Assembly: GCF_001421965.1 (NCBI RefSeq)
Contig: NZ_LMLP01000003.1
Location: 70,093-134,092 of the forward strand
Origin: Sphingomonas sp. Leaf67
Lineage (GTDB): Bacteria > Pseudomonadota > Alphaproteobacteria > Sphingomonadales > Sphingomonadaceae
DNA: 64,000 nt
Direction of reading: 5' to 3'
The translations under genes and the position numbers were made by a program. Below the pieces are notes generated by a model. The model had not been told where the DNA came from and made no database searches. It was given only the letters and a program-made list of their open reading frames with translations. This document shows positions 49,913 through 59,207 of this stretch, one piece after another. Within the stretch, counting starts at the first letter, position 1; every line of letters begins with the position of its first letter.

Positions 49913-50802
49913 CGATGTTCAACATCGATCCTGGTCCCCGCCCGCTCGGCAAGAGCGATATCGTCGTTTCTCCAATGGCTTGGGGCATGTGGCGCTTCAC
50001 CGGCGCGGTCGGTCCGGCCCGCGCGCTGGTCGAGGCGGCGCTGGAAACCGGCATCACCCTGTTCGATACCGCCGATATCTATGGCACCGATACCGCGGCG
50101 GGCTTCGGGTCGGCTGAGGCGCTGTTCGGGCAGGTGTTGGCCGAGGCGCCCTATCTGCGTGAGCGGATGGTGATCGCGACCAAGGGTGGCATCCGCCCCG
50201 GCATTCCCTATCGTTCCGACCGCGCCTATCTGACGGAATCCGTCGACGCATCGCTGTCACGCATGGGGATCGACCGGATCGACCTGTACCAGATCCATCG
50301 CCGCGATTTCCTGACCCATCCGCAGGAGGTGGCGAAGAGCCTGACCGCGATGGTCGATGCCGGCAAGGTGCGCGGGATCGGCGTGTCGAACCATAGCCCG
50401 GCCGAGGTCGATGCGTTGCAGGCGTTTCTCGACCTGCCGATCCTGTCGACCCAGCCCGAATTCTCCCCGCTGCACAGCGCGCCGCTGTTCGACGGGACGC
50501 TCGATCAGGCGATGGCGAAGGATATGGCGGTGCTGGCATGGTCGCCGCTCGGCGGCGGACGGTTGAGCGACGGCGCGCATCCGGTGGGCGCGCTGCTCAC
50601 CGAACAGGGCGCGCGCTTCGGGGTCGATGCCGCGACGGCCGCGCTGTCGTGGGCGATGGTCCATCCGGCGCGGATCATCCCGATCATCGGATCGCAAAAC
50701 CCCGATCGCATCCGCGCGGCGGCGGGGGCGCTGACGGTCGAGTGGACCCCGGCTGAATGGTATGCGGTGTTGCAGGCCGGGATGGGGACACCGCTGCCCT
50801 GA
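49909..50802 (+). CDS. Aldo/keto reductase
   Basis: 297 residues, TIM-barrel NADPH-dependent oxidoreductase. Catalytic residues lie in FDTADIYG (D, Y), ATKGG (K) and YQIHR (H), and the C-terminal PIIGSQNPDRIRAA binds the cofactor phosphate. It probably reduces or oxidises a sugar product of the pathway. Last gene of the sugar operon. Confidence 0.9.
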   Translation: MTMFNIDPGPRPLGKSDIVVSPMAWGMWRFTGAVGPARALVEAALETGITLFDTADIYGTDTAAGFGSAEALFGQVLAEAPYLRERMVIATKGGIRPGIPYRSDRAYLTESVDASLSRMGIDRIDLYQIHRRDFLTHPQEVAKSLTAMVDAGKVRGIGVSNHSPAEVDALQAFLDLPILSTQPEFSPLHSAPLFDGTLDQAMAKDMAVLAWSPLGGGRLSDGAHPVGALLTEQGARFGVDAATAALSWAMVHPARIIPIIGSQNPDRIRAAAGALTVEWTPAEWYAVLQAGMGTPLP

Positions 50803-50881
50803 CGACCCACCCGCCGGTTGTAGCGGAACCCGCGCGTCTGTATATTGCTGGTGGGTCTGTACATAGTGAGGCGGCAAGTCG

Positions 50882-51130
50882 ATGAATGCGCATAACGGTC
50901 GGTTGGTGAGCGGGGGGCGGTTGCAGCTGCCGTCCGACGTTCGTCGTGAGCTGGGACTGGCCGATGGCGATCAGGTCGTGATGCGGGTGGTCGACGGCGA
51001 ACTGCATATCCGGCCGCGTCGTGACGTGCTCAAACGGATTCAGGCGATCCTGCAGCCCTATGCCACGCCGAACGGATCGGTCGTCGACGAACTGATCGCC
51101 GACCGGCGCGCCGAAGCCGAGCGTGGCTGA
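50882..51130 (+). CDS. vapB: AbrB/VapB-type antitoxin
   Basis: 82 residues. The swapped-hairpin AbrB DNA-binding domain (GRLVSGGRLQLPSDVRRELGL, DGDQVVMRVVDGELHI) is followed by a C-terminal segment that should bind and block the toxin. It overlaps vapC by 8 bases, the usual coupling for such pairs, and probably represses its own promoter. Confidence 0.88.
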   Translation: MNAHNGRLVSGGRLQLPSDVRRELGLADGDQVVMRVVDGELHIRPRRDVLKRIQAILQPYATPNGSVVDELIADRRAEAERG

Positions 51131-51518
51131 CACGGTCTATGTCCTCGACGCATCGGCGGTGCTGGCGGCGTTCTTCGACGAACCCGGTGCCGATGTCGTT
51201 GCCGACCATATGAGCGGTGCGCTGATGAGTGCGGTGAACCTGTCCGAAGTCGTCGCCAAGCTGATCGACCGGGGCGCGTCGCCCGATCAGATCGCGGAGA
51301 TCATGGCGCAACTGGATATCGACATCGTTCCACAGGATCGATCGCAGGCGATGGCCGCGGGGCTGCTGCGCCGGGAAACGCGGTCGTCGGGCCTGTCGCT
51401 CGGCGATCGCAGCTGTCTGGCGCTGGCGATCGATCGCAAGGCGGTCGCGCTGACCGGGGATCGGGCGTGGCTGTCGCTCGCCGAACCGCTGAAGGTCGAG
51501 GTCGTGGCGATCCGGTAA
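51123..51518 (+). CDS. vapC: PIN-domain RNase toxin VapC
   Basis: 131 residues from GTG 51123. Acidic metal-binding residues lie in VLDASAVLA, NLSEVVAK, SLGDRSCLA and TGDRAW, complete for an active PIN RNase. VapC toxins cut tRNA or rRNA. On a plasmid-type replicon such a pair usually promotes maintenance. Confidence 0.9.
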   Translation: MADTVYVLDASAVLAAFFDEPGADVVADHMSGALMSAVNLSEVVAKLIDRGASPDQIAEIMAQLDIDIVPQDRSQAMAAGLLRRETRSSGLSLGDRSCLALAIDRKAVALTGDRAWLSLAEPLKVEVVAIR

Positions 51519-51536
51519 GGGGCGGACGCAGAAAAA

Positions 51537-51609
51537 TGCCCCCGCCGGGGATGGGCGGGGGCAGGGGGGGGAACTTTGAATTTCTCCCCTCCCTGACAAG
51601 GGAGGGGAG
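51537..51609. terminator. Two hairpins between vapC and the convergent TonB receptor
   Basis: Ten-base perfect stems at 51537-51546/51554-51563 and 51584-51593/51600-51609 lie between convergent genes. They probably terminate from both sides. T-runs are weak. Confidence 0.65.
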
Positions 51610-51613
51610 CGGC

Positions 51614-54574
51614 TCAGAACCGAACGTTGACGCCCGCGGTCACCGTCCGCCCGATGCGGGTCTCGAACAGCGTGTCCTGCCGGACGCTGTCGGTGTAGAG
51701 GACGTTGCGTTCGTCGGTCAGGTTGGTCGCTTCGACGATCAGCTTGATCTGGTCGGTGATGCCATAGGACGCCGACGCATCGACATAGAGGGTCGGCTTG
51801 TTGCCCTGAAGATCGCTGCCGGGCGAGGCTGGAATGCCGCGAATGAAGCGGTCGCGGTAATTCGCCGTCGAACGGATGCTGAACTTGTCGTCCTCGTAAT
51901 AAAGCGTGCCCGACGCGGTGTTCTTCGACAGGCCGACCAGATCGTTGGTGGTGGTGACGGTCGGCACCCCGCCGACGCTGGCGAGGACATATTCGATCTC
52001 CGACGTCACCCGCGTATAGTTGCCGAGCACGCCGAAATTGCCGAGGAAGCCAGGCAGGAAGTCGAGGCGGAATTGCGCGTTGACCTCGAAGCCCTTGAGC
52101 GGACCGCCCGGCGTGTTGAACGGCTGCGACACGGTGAACAGTTCGTCGGGCGACGTCTGGCTGTTTTCGAGCAGCGCATTGGGCAGACCCAGCTGGTTGA
52201 ACGGGATCTGGCTGTTCACATTCTGGATGTAGCTTTTGATATCCTTGTAGAAATAGGCGACCGACAACAGCGAGCCGGGCTTGAAATACCATTCGACCGC
52301 GGCGTCGAAGGTGTTGGCGCGGATCGGTTCGAGGAACGGGTTGTTGACGTTGCCGACCCGCGTCACCGGGTTCACCCCGCTGGTCGGCGTCAGGATGCCG
52401 AGCTCGGGTCGGGTCATCACCTTCGCCCCCGATATGCGGATCAGCAGGTCGCGCACCGGTTCGACGACGATGTTGGCCGATGGCAGCCAGTCGTCATAGC
52501 CGCGCCGCGCCTGCGCATACTGGCCGATCAGGTTGGTGGGTGACGTCTGTCCGGCGGGCGGTGCGACGGCGATATAGCCCGAGGTGGACAGGTCGGTCTT
52601 GACATAGCGCACGCCGACATCGCCGCGCAGCCCCAGCCCGACCATGTCGGTCAGGTCGAAATTGCCCATCAGATAGGCGCCCTTGACCTCTTCCTTCACC
52701 CGGCTGCGTCCCGCGCCGCATTCGACGCCGCAATAGCGGACCTGGTCGTAGCCGAAGGTCGATGCCCATTTGTCCGGATCGATCGCCGCCCATGCATTGG
52801 GCGCGCCCGATCCGAACAGGTCGCCCACACCCTCGATCCGGCGGGTGATGCTGGCGAGCGAGGTGCCGGCGGGGAGCGCCCGGACGACGGTGTCGGCGTT
52901 ATAGGGGCGCAGGAAGGACGAGACGAAATCGCTTTCGCGATACTGGCCGCCGGCCTTGACCGTGAAGCCCTCCGCCACGGTCCAGCCCAGATTGACCTCG
53001 CCGGTCATGTTATCGGTGGTGTTCTTGGACGGCTTGCCCTGAAAACTGAAGCCGCCAAGGACAGTGCCGTCGGACAGGCCGGGGGCGTAGTTGAAGTTCG
53101 CGGGGTCGGCGACGTCGAAGCCGAAGCCGATCGTCGGCGTGCTGCCCTTGCCCCGGAAATCGATCGAGAAATTGTCGCTGTCGATGACGTCCATGAACGT
53201 CTGCAACCGCTTGCGCCCGTCCCAGACCGACTGGTTGCGCCCGACCAGCATGGTCAGTTCCAGCGCGTCGTTGAAACGGTGCTTGAGGTTGAAATTGGCC
53301 TGTTTGAAGGTCGAGACGAAGTGGTCGACCAGCCCTTCGGAACGGACGTCGACACCGTCGAACAGGCCGTAGAGCAGCGATCCCTTGTCGCTGAACTGCG
53401 CGTCGCGCACCGACACCATCGGTTGCCCGTTATTGCCGATCGCGCGGCCGAACGAGATGCCGGCGATGTAATTGTCGCGACGGGTGACGTCGAAGCGCGA
53501 ATAGAGCAGATCGACCGAGATGTCGGTATTCTCGTCGGGCTTGAACTGGACCGTGAAGGTACCGCCGATCCGTTCCTGATCCTGTTCGGAATTGAGATAG
53601 CGTGGCAGGCGCGGGAAGAACGCGCCGCTGCCCGGCGTGTTGGGCAGGTCGGCACGGCGCAGGCCGAGAATGGTGTTGTAGGCCGCGACCGATCCGGTGC
53701 GCGGGTTGCCGGTCGAACAGTCGCCGATCGTCGAGCCCTTGGTACCGAAGGCCGGGTAGAGCGGATTGACGCCGAGCGGCGAGCAGAACAGGCCGTTGGT
53801 ATTGGCCGACAGGATATCGACCGCCGAATAGCCGACCTCGCGCAGATGCCGCTTTTGATAGGCAACCGAGGCGAGCACGCCGAACGTGCCGTCGGCGAAC
53901 TTCTTCGACACCAGCATCGATGCGCGAGGGTCGACCTGCTTCGACAATTCGTTCCAGATGCCGCGTGCGGTCGCGGTCAGGACGAAATCCTCCCGCGAAT
54001 CGAGCGGCTTGGGTGCGGACAGGTCTACGGTCGCGCCCAGCGACCCTTCCTCGACATCGGCCGACGGCGTCTTGCGTACCGACAGGGCCGAAAAGATCTC
54101 GGTCGGAAAGACGTTGAAGTCGAAGCTGCGGCCGTTGTTGCCCGCACCATAGATGTCGGACGAGCCGGTCTGGGCCGTGCCTTCCATGCCGTTGATGCGG
54201 ACGCGGGTGAATCCGGCACCGAGACCACGGACCGAGATGTTGCGCCCTTCGCCGCCGTCCCCGCGGGCCAGCGCCACGCCGGGCACGCGCTGCATCGATT
54301 CGGCAAGATTCGCGTCGGGGAATTTGCCGATGTCTTCGGCGACGATGCTGTCGACCGCGGCGGTCTCGCGCCGTTTCTGGCCCAGTGCGCTATTGAGCGA
54401 GGCGCGGAAGCCGGTGACGATGATCTCGCCTTCGTCAACTTGTTGCGGGGTGGCGGTGTCGCCGCCGGTGTCGGCGGGGACGTCCTGCGCGAAGGCGGGG
54501 GCGGTGAGGCCCAGGGCGAATGCCGATGCGGCGAACGATACGCCACGGTACGAAGCTGCGCGAAATACGGCCAT
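51614..54574 (-). CDS. TonB-dependent outer-membrane receptor
   Basis: 986 residues. Signal peptide ending APAFAQ, TonB-box-like GEIIVTGFRASL, plug with IGKFPDANLAESMQRVPG, and a large barrel ending AGVNVRF. ATG 54574 has GGGGAGAGGG upstream. It is related to the receptor at 37.4-40.1 kb and is probably also for carbohydrates, but no LacI-type operator like those at 40.2 and 43.4 kb is seen before it. Its upstream region is AT-rich with ATTATGATAC/GTATAGATCG-like half-sites of unknown meaning. Confidence 0.92.
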   Translation of the reverse strand: MAVFRAASYRGVSFAASAFALGLTAPAFAQDVPADTGGDTATPQQVDEGEIIVTGFRASLNSALGQKRRETAAVDSIVAEDIGKFPDANLAESMQRVPGVALARGDGGEGRNISVRGLGAGFTRVRINGMEGTAQTGSSDIYGAGNNGRSFDFNVFPTEIFSALSVRKTPSADVEEGSLGATVDLSAPKPLDSREDFVLTATARGIWNELSKQVDPRASMLVSKKFADGTFGVLASVAYQKRHLREVGYSAVDILSANTNGLFCSPLGVNPLYPAFGTKGSTIGDCSTGNPRTGSVAAYNTILGLRRADLPNTPGSGAFFPRLPRYLNSEQDQERIGGTFTVQFKPDENTDISVDLLYSRFDVTRRDNYIAGISFGRAIGNNGQPMVSVRDAQFSDKGSLLYGLFDGVDVRSEGLVDHFVSTFKQANFNLKHRFNDALELTMLVGRNQSVWDGRKRLQTFMDVIDSDNFSIDFRGKGSTPTIGFGFDVADPANFNYAPGLSDGTVLGGFSFQGKPSKNTTDNMTGEVNLGWTVAEGFTVKAGGQYRESDFVSSFLRPYNADTVVRALPAGTSLASITRRIEGVGDLFGSGAPNAWAAIDPDKWASTFGYDQVRYCGVECGAGRSRVKEEVKGAYLMGNFDLTDMVGLGLRGDVGVRYVKTDLSTSGYIAVAPPAGQTSPTNLIGQYAQARRGYDDWLPSANIVVEPVRDLLIRISGAKVMTRPELGILTPTSGVNPVTRVGNVNNPFLEPIRANTFDAAVEWYFKPGSLLSVAYFYKDIKSYIQNVNSQIPFNQLGLPNALLENSQTSPDELFTVSQPFNTPGGPLKGFEVNAQFRLDFLPGFLGNFGVLGNYTRVTSEIEYVLASVGGVPTVTTTNDLVGLSKNTASGTLYYEDDKFSIRSTANYRDRFIRGIPASPGSDLQGNKPTLYVDASASYGITDQIKLIVEATNLTDERNVLYTDSVRQDTLFETRIGRTVTAGVNVRF

Positions 54575-54688
54575 GTGTCCCTCTCCCCGGCTGCTCCTCT
54601 TTGTGAGCATCCCATATTATGATACGGTGGATCACATAGTATAGATCGATACGCAGCATGTCATTTGTATTTTATGTTACGACGCAGA

Positions 54689-54720
54689 AACGGCGGCCCC
54701 CCTGTCGAGGGACCGCCGTT
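54689..54720. terminator. Possible hairpin terminator
   Basis: AACGGCGG (54689-54696) pairs with CCGCCGTT (54713-54720). It lies after the minus-strand small exported protein. No strong T-run. Confidence 0.45.
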
Positions 54721-54740
54721 CGGGACGTAGCGGGTACCGA

Positions 54741-55043
54741 TCAGTTGCCGGCGAGCGCAGCGTCGAGATCGATGCCGGCAGTCTGCCAGTCGGCGCGGGT
54801 CTTGCAGATGCGTGGCGCAATGCGCGAGCCGGCGCGTTCGGTGCGGAAGCAATAGCGGGCGTTCGCCGCTGCCTTATAATTCACGGCGGCCGGACCGGCG
54901 GCGAGCGTCACGGTCAGCGGCAGCGCCGACATGGTCGCGGCGACGGGGCTGGGTGCCGGTGCGGCATTGGGTTCGGCGGCAAAGGCCGAGGTGGTGGCAA
55001 CCAGGCCGAGGACGATCGAAGCGGCGAAGCGAATGGCGGTCAT
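54741..55043 (-). CDS. Small exported hypothetical protein
   Basis: 100 residues with a signal peptide (FAASIVLGLVATTSAFAA), then a low-complexity Ala/Pro stretch and a C-terminal part with two cysteines (RYCFRTERAGSRIAPRICKT) that may form a disulphide in the periplasm. Similar short proteins occur in sphingomonads; function unknown. Confidence 0.7.
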   Translation of the reverse strand: MTAIRFAASIVLGLVATTSAFAAEPNAAPAPSPVAATMSALPLTVTLAAGPAAVNYKAAANARYCFRTERAGSRIAPRICKTRADWQTAGIDLDAALAGN

Positions 55044-55213
55044 GGTGTAGTCTCCCTGTGCAATCCGGTGTGTTCCGGTGTTGCCAGTTACATTGCAGCG
55101 ACCGTGCCAGTTCTAAAGAATGGCGGAAATGCGCGGTTTTTGCCGAAGGGCGACATGCTGTTCGTGTGATTTGCTACCAAAGAGCGGCGTAATCCGCCAT
55201 GCTTTGGGAAAGC

Positions 55214-55699
55214 CTATCGGGGCCGAACGATCTCGGCGAATTGCGCGCGCAAGAAATCGAGTTTCGGGTCGATATAGCGTCGGCAGAACGGCCGGTTTGG
55301 GTCGGTCAGGTAATAATCCCGATGCCGTTCCTCCGATGACGTGAAGTCGCGAAACGGCAGGATCAGCGTCCGCGCCGCCTCACCCCGTTCGGCCGCGACA
55401 CGGGCGATGACCGCCGTCGCGATGTCGCGCTGACCGGGTTCGCCAACATATACTGCGCTGCGATAGCGTCCGTTCGGCGAATAGGTGCCGCCGCCCGAAT
55501 GGGTGCGCAAATGCACCTCGATCAGCGTGTCGAGCGGCAGGACGGCGGGATCGAAGGCCGCGATCACCCCCTCCGACCACGCGTTCGACGGCGGATCGGA
55601 TCGCAGGAACCCCTGATCGACCTGCGTGACGCCGCGCAACGCCTGCACGACGCCTTCGGTACACCAGTGGCAGCCACCGCCGAGGCCGATCCGCATCAT
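55214..55699 (-). CDS. msrA: Peptide methionine (S)-S-oxide reductase
   Basis: 161 residues. The active-site motif is GGGCHWCTEGV, with histidine where most MsrA have Phe (GCFW). Later motifs HSGGGTYSPNGRYRSAVYV and ILPFRDFTSSEERHRDYYL fit the family. It repairs oxidised methionine using thioredoxin. Start ATGATG at 55699 overlaps the stop of the ABC permease gene, so it is last in the efflux operon. Confidence 0.88.
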   Translation of the reverse strand: MMRIGLGGGCHWCTEGVVQALRGVTQVDQGFLRSDPPSNAWSEGVIAAFDPAVLPLDTLIEVHLRTHSGGGTYSPNGRYRSAVYVGEPGQRDIATAVIARVAAERGEAARTLILPFRDFTSSEERHRDYYLTDPNRPFCRRYIDPKLDFLRAQFAEIVRPR

Positions 55700-56904
55700 T
55701 CGTGGCGGAGCGCGTCGATCGGGTTGAGCGAGGCGGCGCGCCGCGCCGGGAAATAGCCGAACACGACCCCGATCAGCGCCGAAACCCCGAACGCCAGCGC
55801 ATTGACCCGCGGCACGAACAGGAAGGGCAGGTCGCTGGCAAGCGACAGGCCGGCAACCGCGGCCTGCGCGATCAGCAGGCCGATCAGCCCGCCGAGGCAG
55901 GACAGCGCCACCGCCTCGACCAGAAATTGCAGCAGCACTTCGGACGCGACCGCACCGATGGCGAGGCGGATGCCGATCTCGCGCGTGCGTTCGGTCACCG
56001 ACACCAGCATGATGTTCATGATGCCGATCCCGCCGACCAGCAGGCTGATCGCCGCTACCGCCGACACGATCGTCGTCAGCAGCGTCGTGGTGCTGGTGAT
56101 GGTAGCGGAGATTTGCGCGGTGTCGAAGATGTTGAAGTCATCTTCCTTGCCGCCTGAAATGTTGCGGCGTTCGCGCAGCAGCTGGGTCAGCGATTGCTGG
56201 ACCTGTCCGCCGTCATAGGCCGGGTTCACGCCGACCAGCATGAGGCGGATGTCGCGCGTGCCGGTGAAGCGGCGCTGCACCGTCTTGATCGGCATGATGA
56301 CGACATCGTCCTGATCGCCGCCGAACCCGGCCTGTCCGCGCGTGCTGAGCGTGCCGATCACGTCGCAACTGACGTTGCCGATGCGGAAGCGCGATCCGAC
56401 CGCCTCGCCGCCGCCGAACAGATTGGTGCGCACGGTATTGCCGATGATGCACACCGCCTTGCCCGCCGCCTCCTCGGCCGGGGTGAAGATGCGGCCCGAC
56501 ACCAGCGGCCATGGCTGGACGGTGAAATAGGCGTTGGTGGTGCCGTTGATCGTCGTCGACCAGTTGGCGCCATTATAGATGGCGGTGGCGGCCGATTGCG
56601 CCTGCGGGGCGACGGCGGTGACGCCGGCGATCTGGTCGCGGATCGCCTCGACATCGGCTTCGTCGAAATCGGGCGGACGCGGACCGCCACCGCCACGCCC
56701 GAAGCCTTGCCCCGGGCGGACCTGCAGGATGTTGCTGCCGAGGCTGGCGATGTTCGACTGCACCGCGCTGGTCGTCGCCTGTCCCAGCGTCGAGATGGTG
56801 ACGACGGCGGCGACGCCGATGATGATGCCGAGCGTCGTCAGGAACGAGCGCAGCTTGTGGCGCAGGATTGAGCGGATAGCGAGGAGGAAGGTGGTGCCTA
56901 GCAT
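55696..56904 (-). CDS. MacB-type ABC transporter permease
   Basis: 402 residues. An N-terminal helix (LRSFLTTLGIIIGVAAVVTI) is followed by a large MacB-like periplasmic domain and three C-terminal FtsX-type helices (GGIGIMNIMLVSVTERTREIG). It works as a mechanotransmission pump with a separate ATPase, unlike E. coli MacB, where both are fused. Partner genes (ATPase, adaptor, outer-membrane factor) lie upstream on the same strand. Confidence 0.9.
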   Translation of the reverse strand: MLGTTFLLAIRSILRHKLRSFLTTLGIIIGVAAVVTISTLGQATTSAVQSNIASLGSNILQVRPGQGFGRGGGGPRPPDFDEADVEAIRDQIAGVTAVAPQAQSAATAIYNGANWSTTINGTTNAYFTVQPWPLVSGRIFTPAEEAAGKAVCIIGNTVRTNLFGGGEAVGSRFRIGNVSCDVIGTLSTRGQAGFGGDQDDVVIMPIKTVQRRFTGTRDIRLMLVGVNPAYDGGQVQQSLTQLLRERRNISGGKEDDFNIFDTAQISATITSTTTLLTTIVSAVAAISLLVGGIGIMNIMLVSVTERTREIGIRLAIGAVASEVLLQFLVEAVALSCLGGLIGLLIAQAAVAGLSLASDLPFLFVPRVNALAFGVSALIGVVFGYFPARRAASLNPIDALRHE

Positions 56905-56931
56905 GTGCGCATCTCCCGCCCCGGTAAACTA

Positions 56932-57085
56932 CCGTTTGGTTCGAGCCGCTTCGAGCGTAGTCGAGAAGCGTTCGTCGAGAACGTCTTGCACCAAACGAAA
57001 CCTACAAAGGTCACTCCAGCGGAACCCCGTTCTCGATACGCGCTCTCGACAAGCTCGATCGCTACTCGAACCGAACGGATTGGAA
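56932..57085. repeat. REP-like inverted repeat, type 2 copy B
   Basis: It starts CCGTTTGGTTCGAGCC and ends CTCGAACCGAACGG, with internal AGTCGAGAAGCG and TCTCGACAAG. It matches the copy at 36976-37098 in order and core. It sits between the ATPase and permease genes of one operon. Confidence 0.75.
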
Positions 57086-57115
57086 AAATGGGTAGGGGGG
57101 TGGGGGCAGCGACGG

Positions 57116-57838
57116 TCATGAATTCACCTCCTCCCCCTGCGCATGGTGCGCCTCGATCCGCTCGACCAGACCGTCCTTGAAATGCACGACCGTCCGCGCG
57201 AACGCGGCCATGTCGGGTTCGTGGGTCACCATCAGCACGGTGATCCCACTGGTGCGGTTTAGGTCGGTCAGCAGGTGCATGATCTCGACCGATCGTTCGG
57301 AATCGAGATTGCCGGTCGGTTCGTCGGCCAGCAGCACGTCGGGATTGGTGACGATGGCGCGGGCGATCGCGACGCGTTGCTGCTGCCCGCCCGACAATTC
57401 GGCGGGGGTGTGGTCCCACCACCGGTCGAGCCCGACCTTTTCGAGCGCCGCCATCGAGGCCCGCCGTCGCTCAGCCTTGGCATCGCCGCGATAGAGCAGC
57501 GGCAGCTCGACATTTTCGAGCGCGGTGGTGCGGCTCAGCAGATTGAACCCCTGAAACACGAAACCGAGATAGTTGCGTCGCAGCAGGGCGCGCTGGTCGC
57601 GGTTCAGCCGTTCGACGTGATGGCCGCGGAACAGGAAGGTGCCGTCGGTCGGCACGTCGAGACAGCCCAGAATGTTCATCGTCGTCGACTTGCCCGATCC
57701 CGACGGCCCCATCACCGCGACGAAATCGCCGGCGGTGATGTCGAGGTCGACGCCTTTCAACGCCTGAAACTGCGTCGCGCCCGTGCCATAGCTTTTGGTG
57801 ACGCCGCGTAAGGAGATGAGGGGGGCGTCAGCTGCCAC
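57116..57838 (-). CDS. MacB/LolD-type ABC transporter ATPase
   Basis: 240 residues. Walker A GPSGSGKST, Q-loop FVFQGFNLL, signature LSGGQQQRVAIARA, Walker B VLLADEPTGNLD and H-loop MVTHEPD, typical of MacB/LolD/FtsE ATPases. The GTG start at 57838 overlaps the end of the adaptor gene by 11 bases. It energises the adjacent permease. Confidence 0.92.
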   Translation of the reverse strand: MAADAPLISLRGVTKSYGTGATQFQALKGVDLDITAGDFVAVMGPSGSGKSTTMNILGCLDVPTDGTFLFRGHHVERLNRDQRALLRRNYLGFVFQGFNLLSRTTALENVELPLLYRGDAKAERRRASMAALEKVGLDRWWDHTPAELSGGQQQRVAIARAIVTNPDVLLADEPTGNLDSERSVEIMHLLTDLNRTSGITVLMVTHEPDMAAFARTVVHFKDGLVERIEAHHAQGEEVNS

Positions 57839-59207
57839 GCGGACCCCCGCCGCCCTTCGACGCGCCGCCCTTGCTGCTGCTCTTGCCGCTAGGGTCGGCC
57901 AGTTGCGCGGTGATGATCTTCATGCCGGCCCGCAAGCCCCCGCCGGTGACTTCGGTCATCGCGCCGTTGCTGTTGCCCGTGGTGATCTGCACCGGCTGCG
58001 GCTTGCCGTCGTCGCCGAGGATATAGACGGTCTGTTGCGAACCGCGGCCGATCGTCGCCGCCTTGCCCTGTCCACCGCCGCCGCGCCGCCGGGGCGGGCC
58101 GAATGCGCTGGCGAGGCCGCCGCCCGCTGCCGCATCGCCGTCCTGTGGGCGGAACCGCAGCGCCGCATCGGGGATCAGCAGCGCGCGCGGCCGCTCCAGC
58201 GTCACGATCTCGGCCGTCGCGGTCATGCCGGGGCGCAGTTTCAGGTCGGGATTGGCGACCGACAGCGTCGCGGCATAGGACACGACCTGTCCGGTGGTGC
58301 TCGCGGTGCTGGTCGTGGTGCTGCTCGACGACTGCGACGACAGGTTGGAGCCGAGATCGACGCGGGTGATTTTGGCCGGGAAAGTTTCCCCGGGGAAAGC
58401 ATCGACGGTGAAATCGGCGCGCTGGCCATCCTTGACCTGCCCCACATCCGCCTCGTCGATCGCGACCTCCAGCTTCATCCGGCTCAGATCTTCGGCGATG
58501 ACGAACAGGGTCGGGGTGTTGAACGAGGCGGCGACGGTCTGGCCGGGTTCGACCTGTCGCGCCAGCACCACGCCGTTGACCGGCGAGCGGATGATCGCGC
58601 GGTAGCGCTGGGTCTGGCTGGAGTTGAGCTGCGCGCGCGAAGCGACGACGTTCGCCTGCGCTTGTCGTACGCCGGCCTCGGCGCGCTGTACCGCCGCCTG
58701 CTGCGTCTGGAGTTCGGTGGCCGACGGCACGCGCCCGCCCGACAGACGGCGGACTTCTTCGAGCCGCTGCAACTGGGCGCGGGCTTCGGACAGCGTCGCC
58801 TGCGCGGTGGCGACCTGTGCCTGATTGGCGTTGACCTGTGCCTGCCCCTGCCGGATCGCATCGTCGAGCTGTTCGGGGTCGATCAGCGCCAGCGGCTGCC
58901 CGGCGCGGACCCGGTCGTTGACGTCGGCGACGACCTGCGTGACGAGGCCCGACAGCTGCGATCCGACCTCGACCTGATTGGTCGGGGCAAGCTTGCCGGT
59001 CGCGGAGACGGTGACGGTCAGCGGCGCCTGATCGATCACCGTCGTCGCATAGCGCGGTGCGTCGTCGCCCTTCACGCAACTGCGCACGGCAAGGCCGAGC
59101 AGGACCACGCCCAGCGCGATCAACGCCCATTTCAGCCATTTGCGCCAGCGCGGTTGCGCCTTCACGCGCAGGAACTGATCGAGATCGGGGTCGGTCGGAT
59201 CGGCCAT
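57828..59207 (-). CDS. MacA-type periplasmic adaptor protein
   Basis: 459 residues. One N-terminal membrane helix (WLKWALIALGVVLLGLAV), then lipoyl and beta-barrel domains (VEVGSQLSGLVTQVVADVND, IIRSPVNGVVLARQVEPGQT) split by a coiled-coil hairpin (about 115-190). It bridges the ABC pump and the outer-membrane factor. A Ser/Thr-rich insert and a Gly/Lys-rich tail are unusual. Its ATG shares one base with the TGA of the outer-membrane factor gene. Confidence 0.9.
   Translation of the reverse strand: MADPTDPDLDQFLRVKAQPRWRKWLKWALIALGVVLLGLAVRSCVKGDDAPRYATTVIDQAPLTVTVSATGKLAPTNQVEVGSQLSGLVTQVVADVNDRVRAGQPLALIDPEQLDDAIRQGQAQVNANQAQVATAQATLSEARAQLQRLEEVRRLSGGRVPSATELQTQQAAVQRAEAGVRQAQANVVASRAQLNSSQTQRYRAIIRSPVNGVVLARQVEPGQTVAASFNTPTLFVIAEDLSRMKLEVAIDEADVGQVKDGQRADFTVDAFPGETFPAKITRVDLGSNLSSQSSSSTTTSTASTTGQVVSYAATLSVANPDLKLRPGMTATAEIVTLERPRALLIPDAALRFRPQDGDAAAGGGLASAFGPPRRRGGGGQGKAATIGRGSQQTVYILGDDGKPQPVQITTGNSNGAMTEVTGGGLRAGMKIITAQLADPSGKSSSKGGASKGGGGPRGS
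58384..58399. promoter_or_regulatory. Near-match to the parS palindrome inside the adaptor gene
   Basis: Matches the 16-base parS-like palindrome at 15 of 16 positions (last C is G). It lies in coding sequence for AFPGETF, so it may be chance, but it is a candidate extra ParB site about 38.6 kb from the main pair. Confidence 0.35.
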
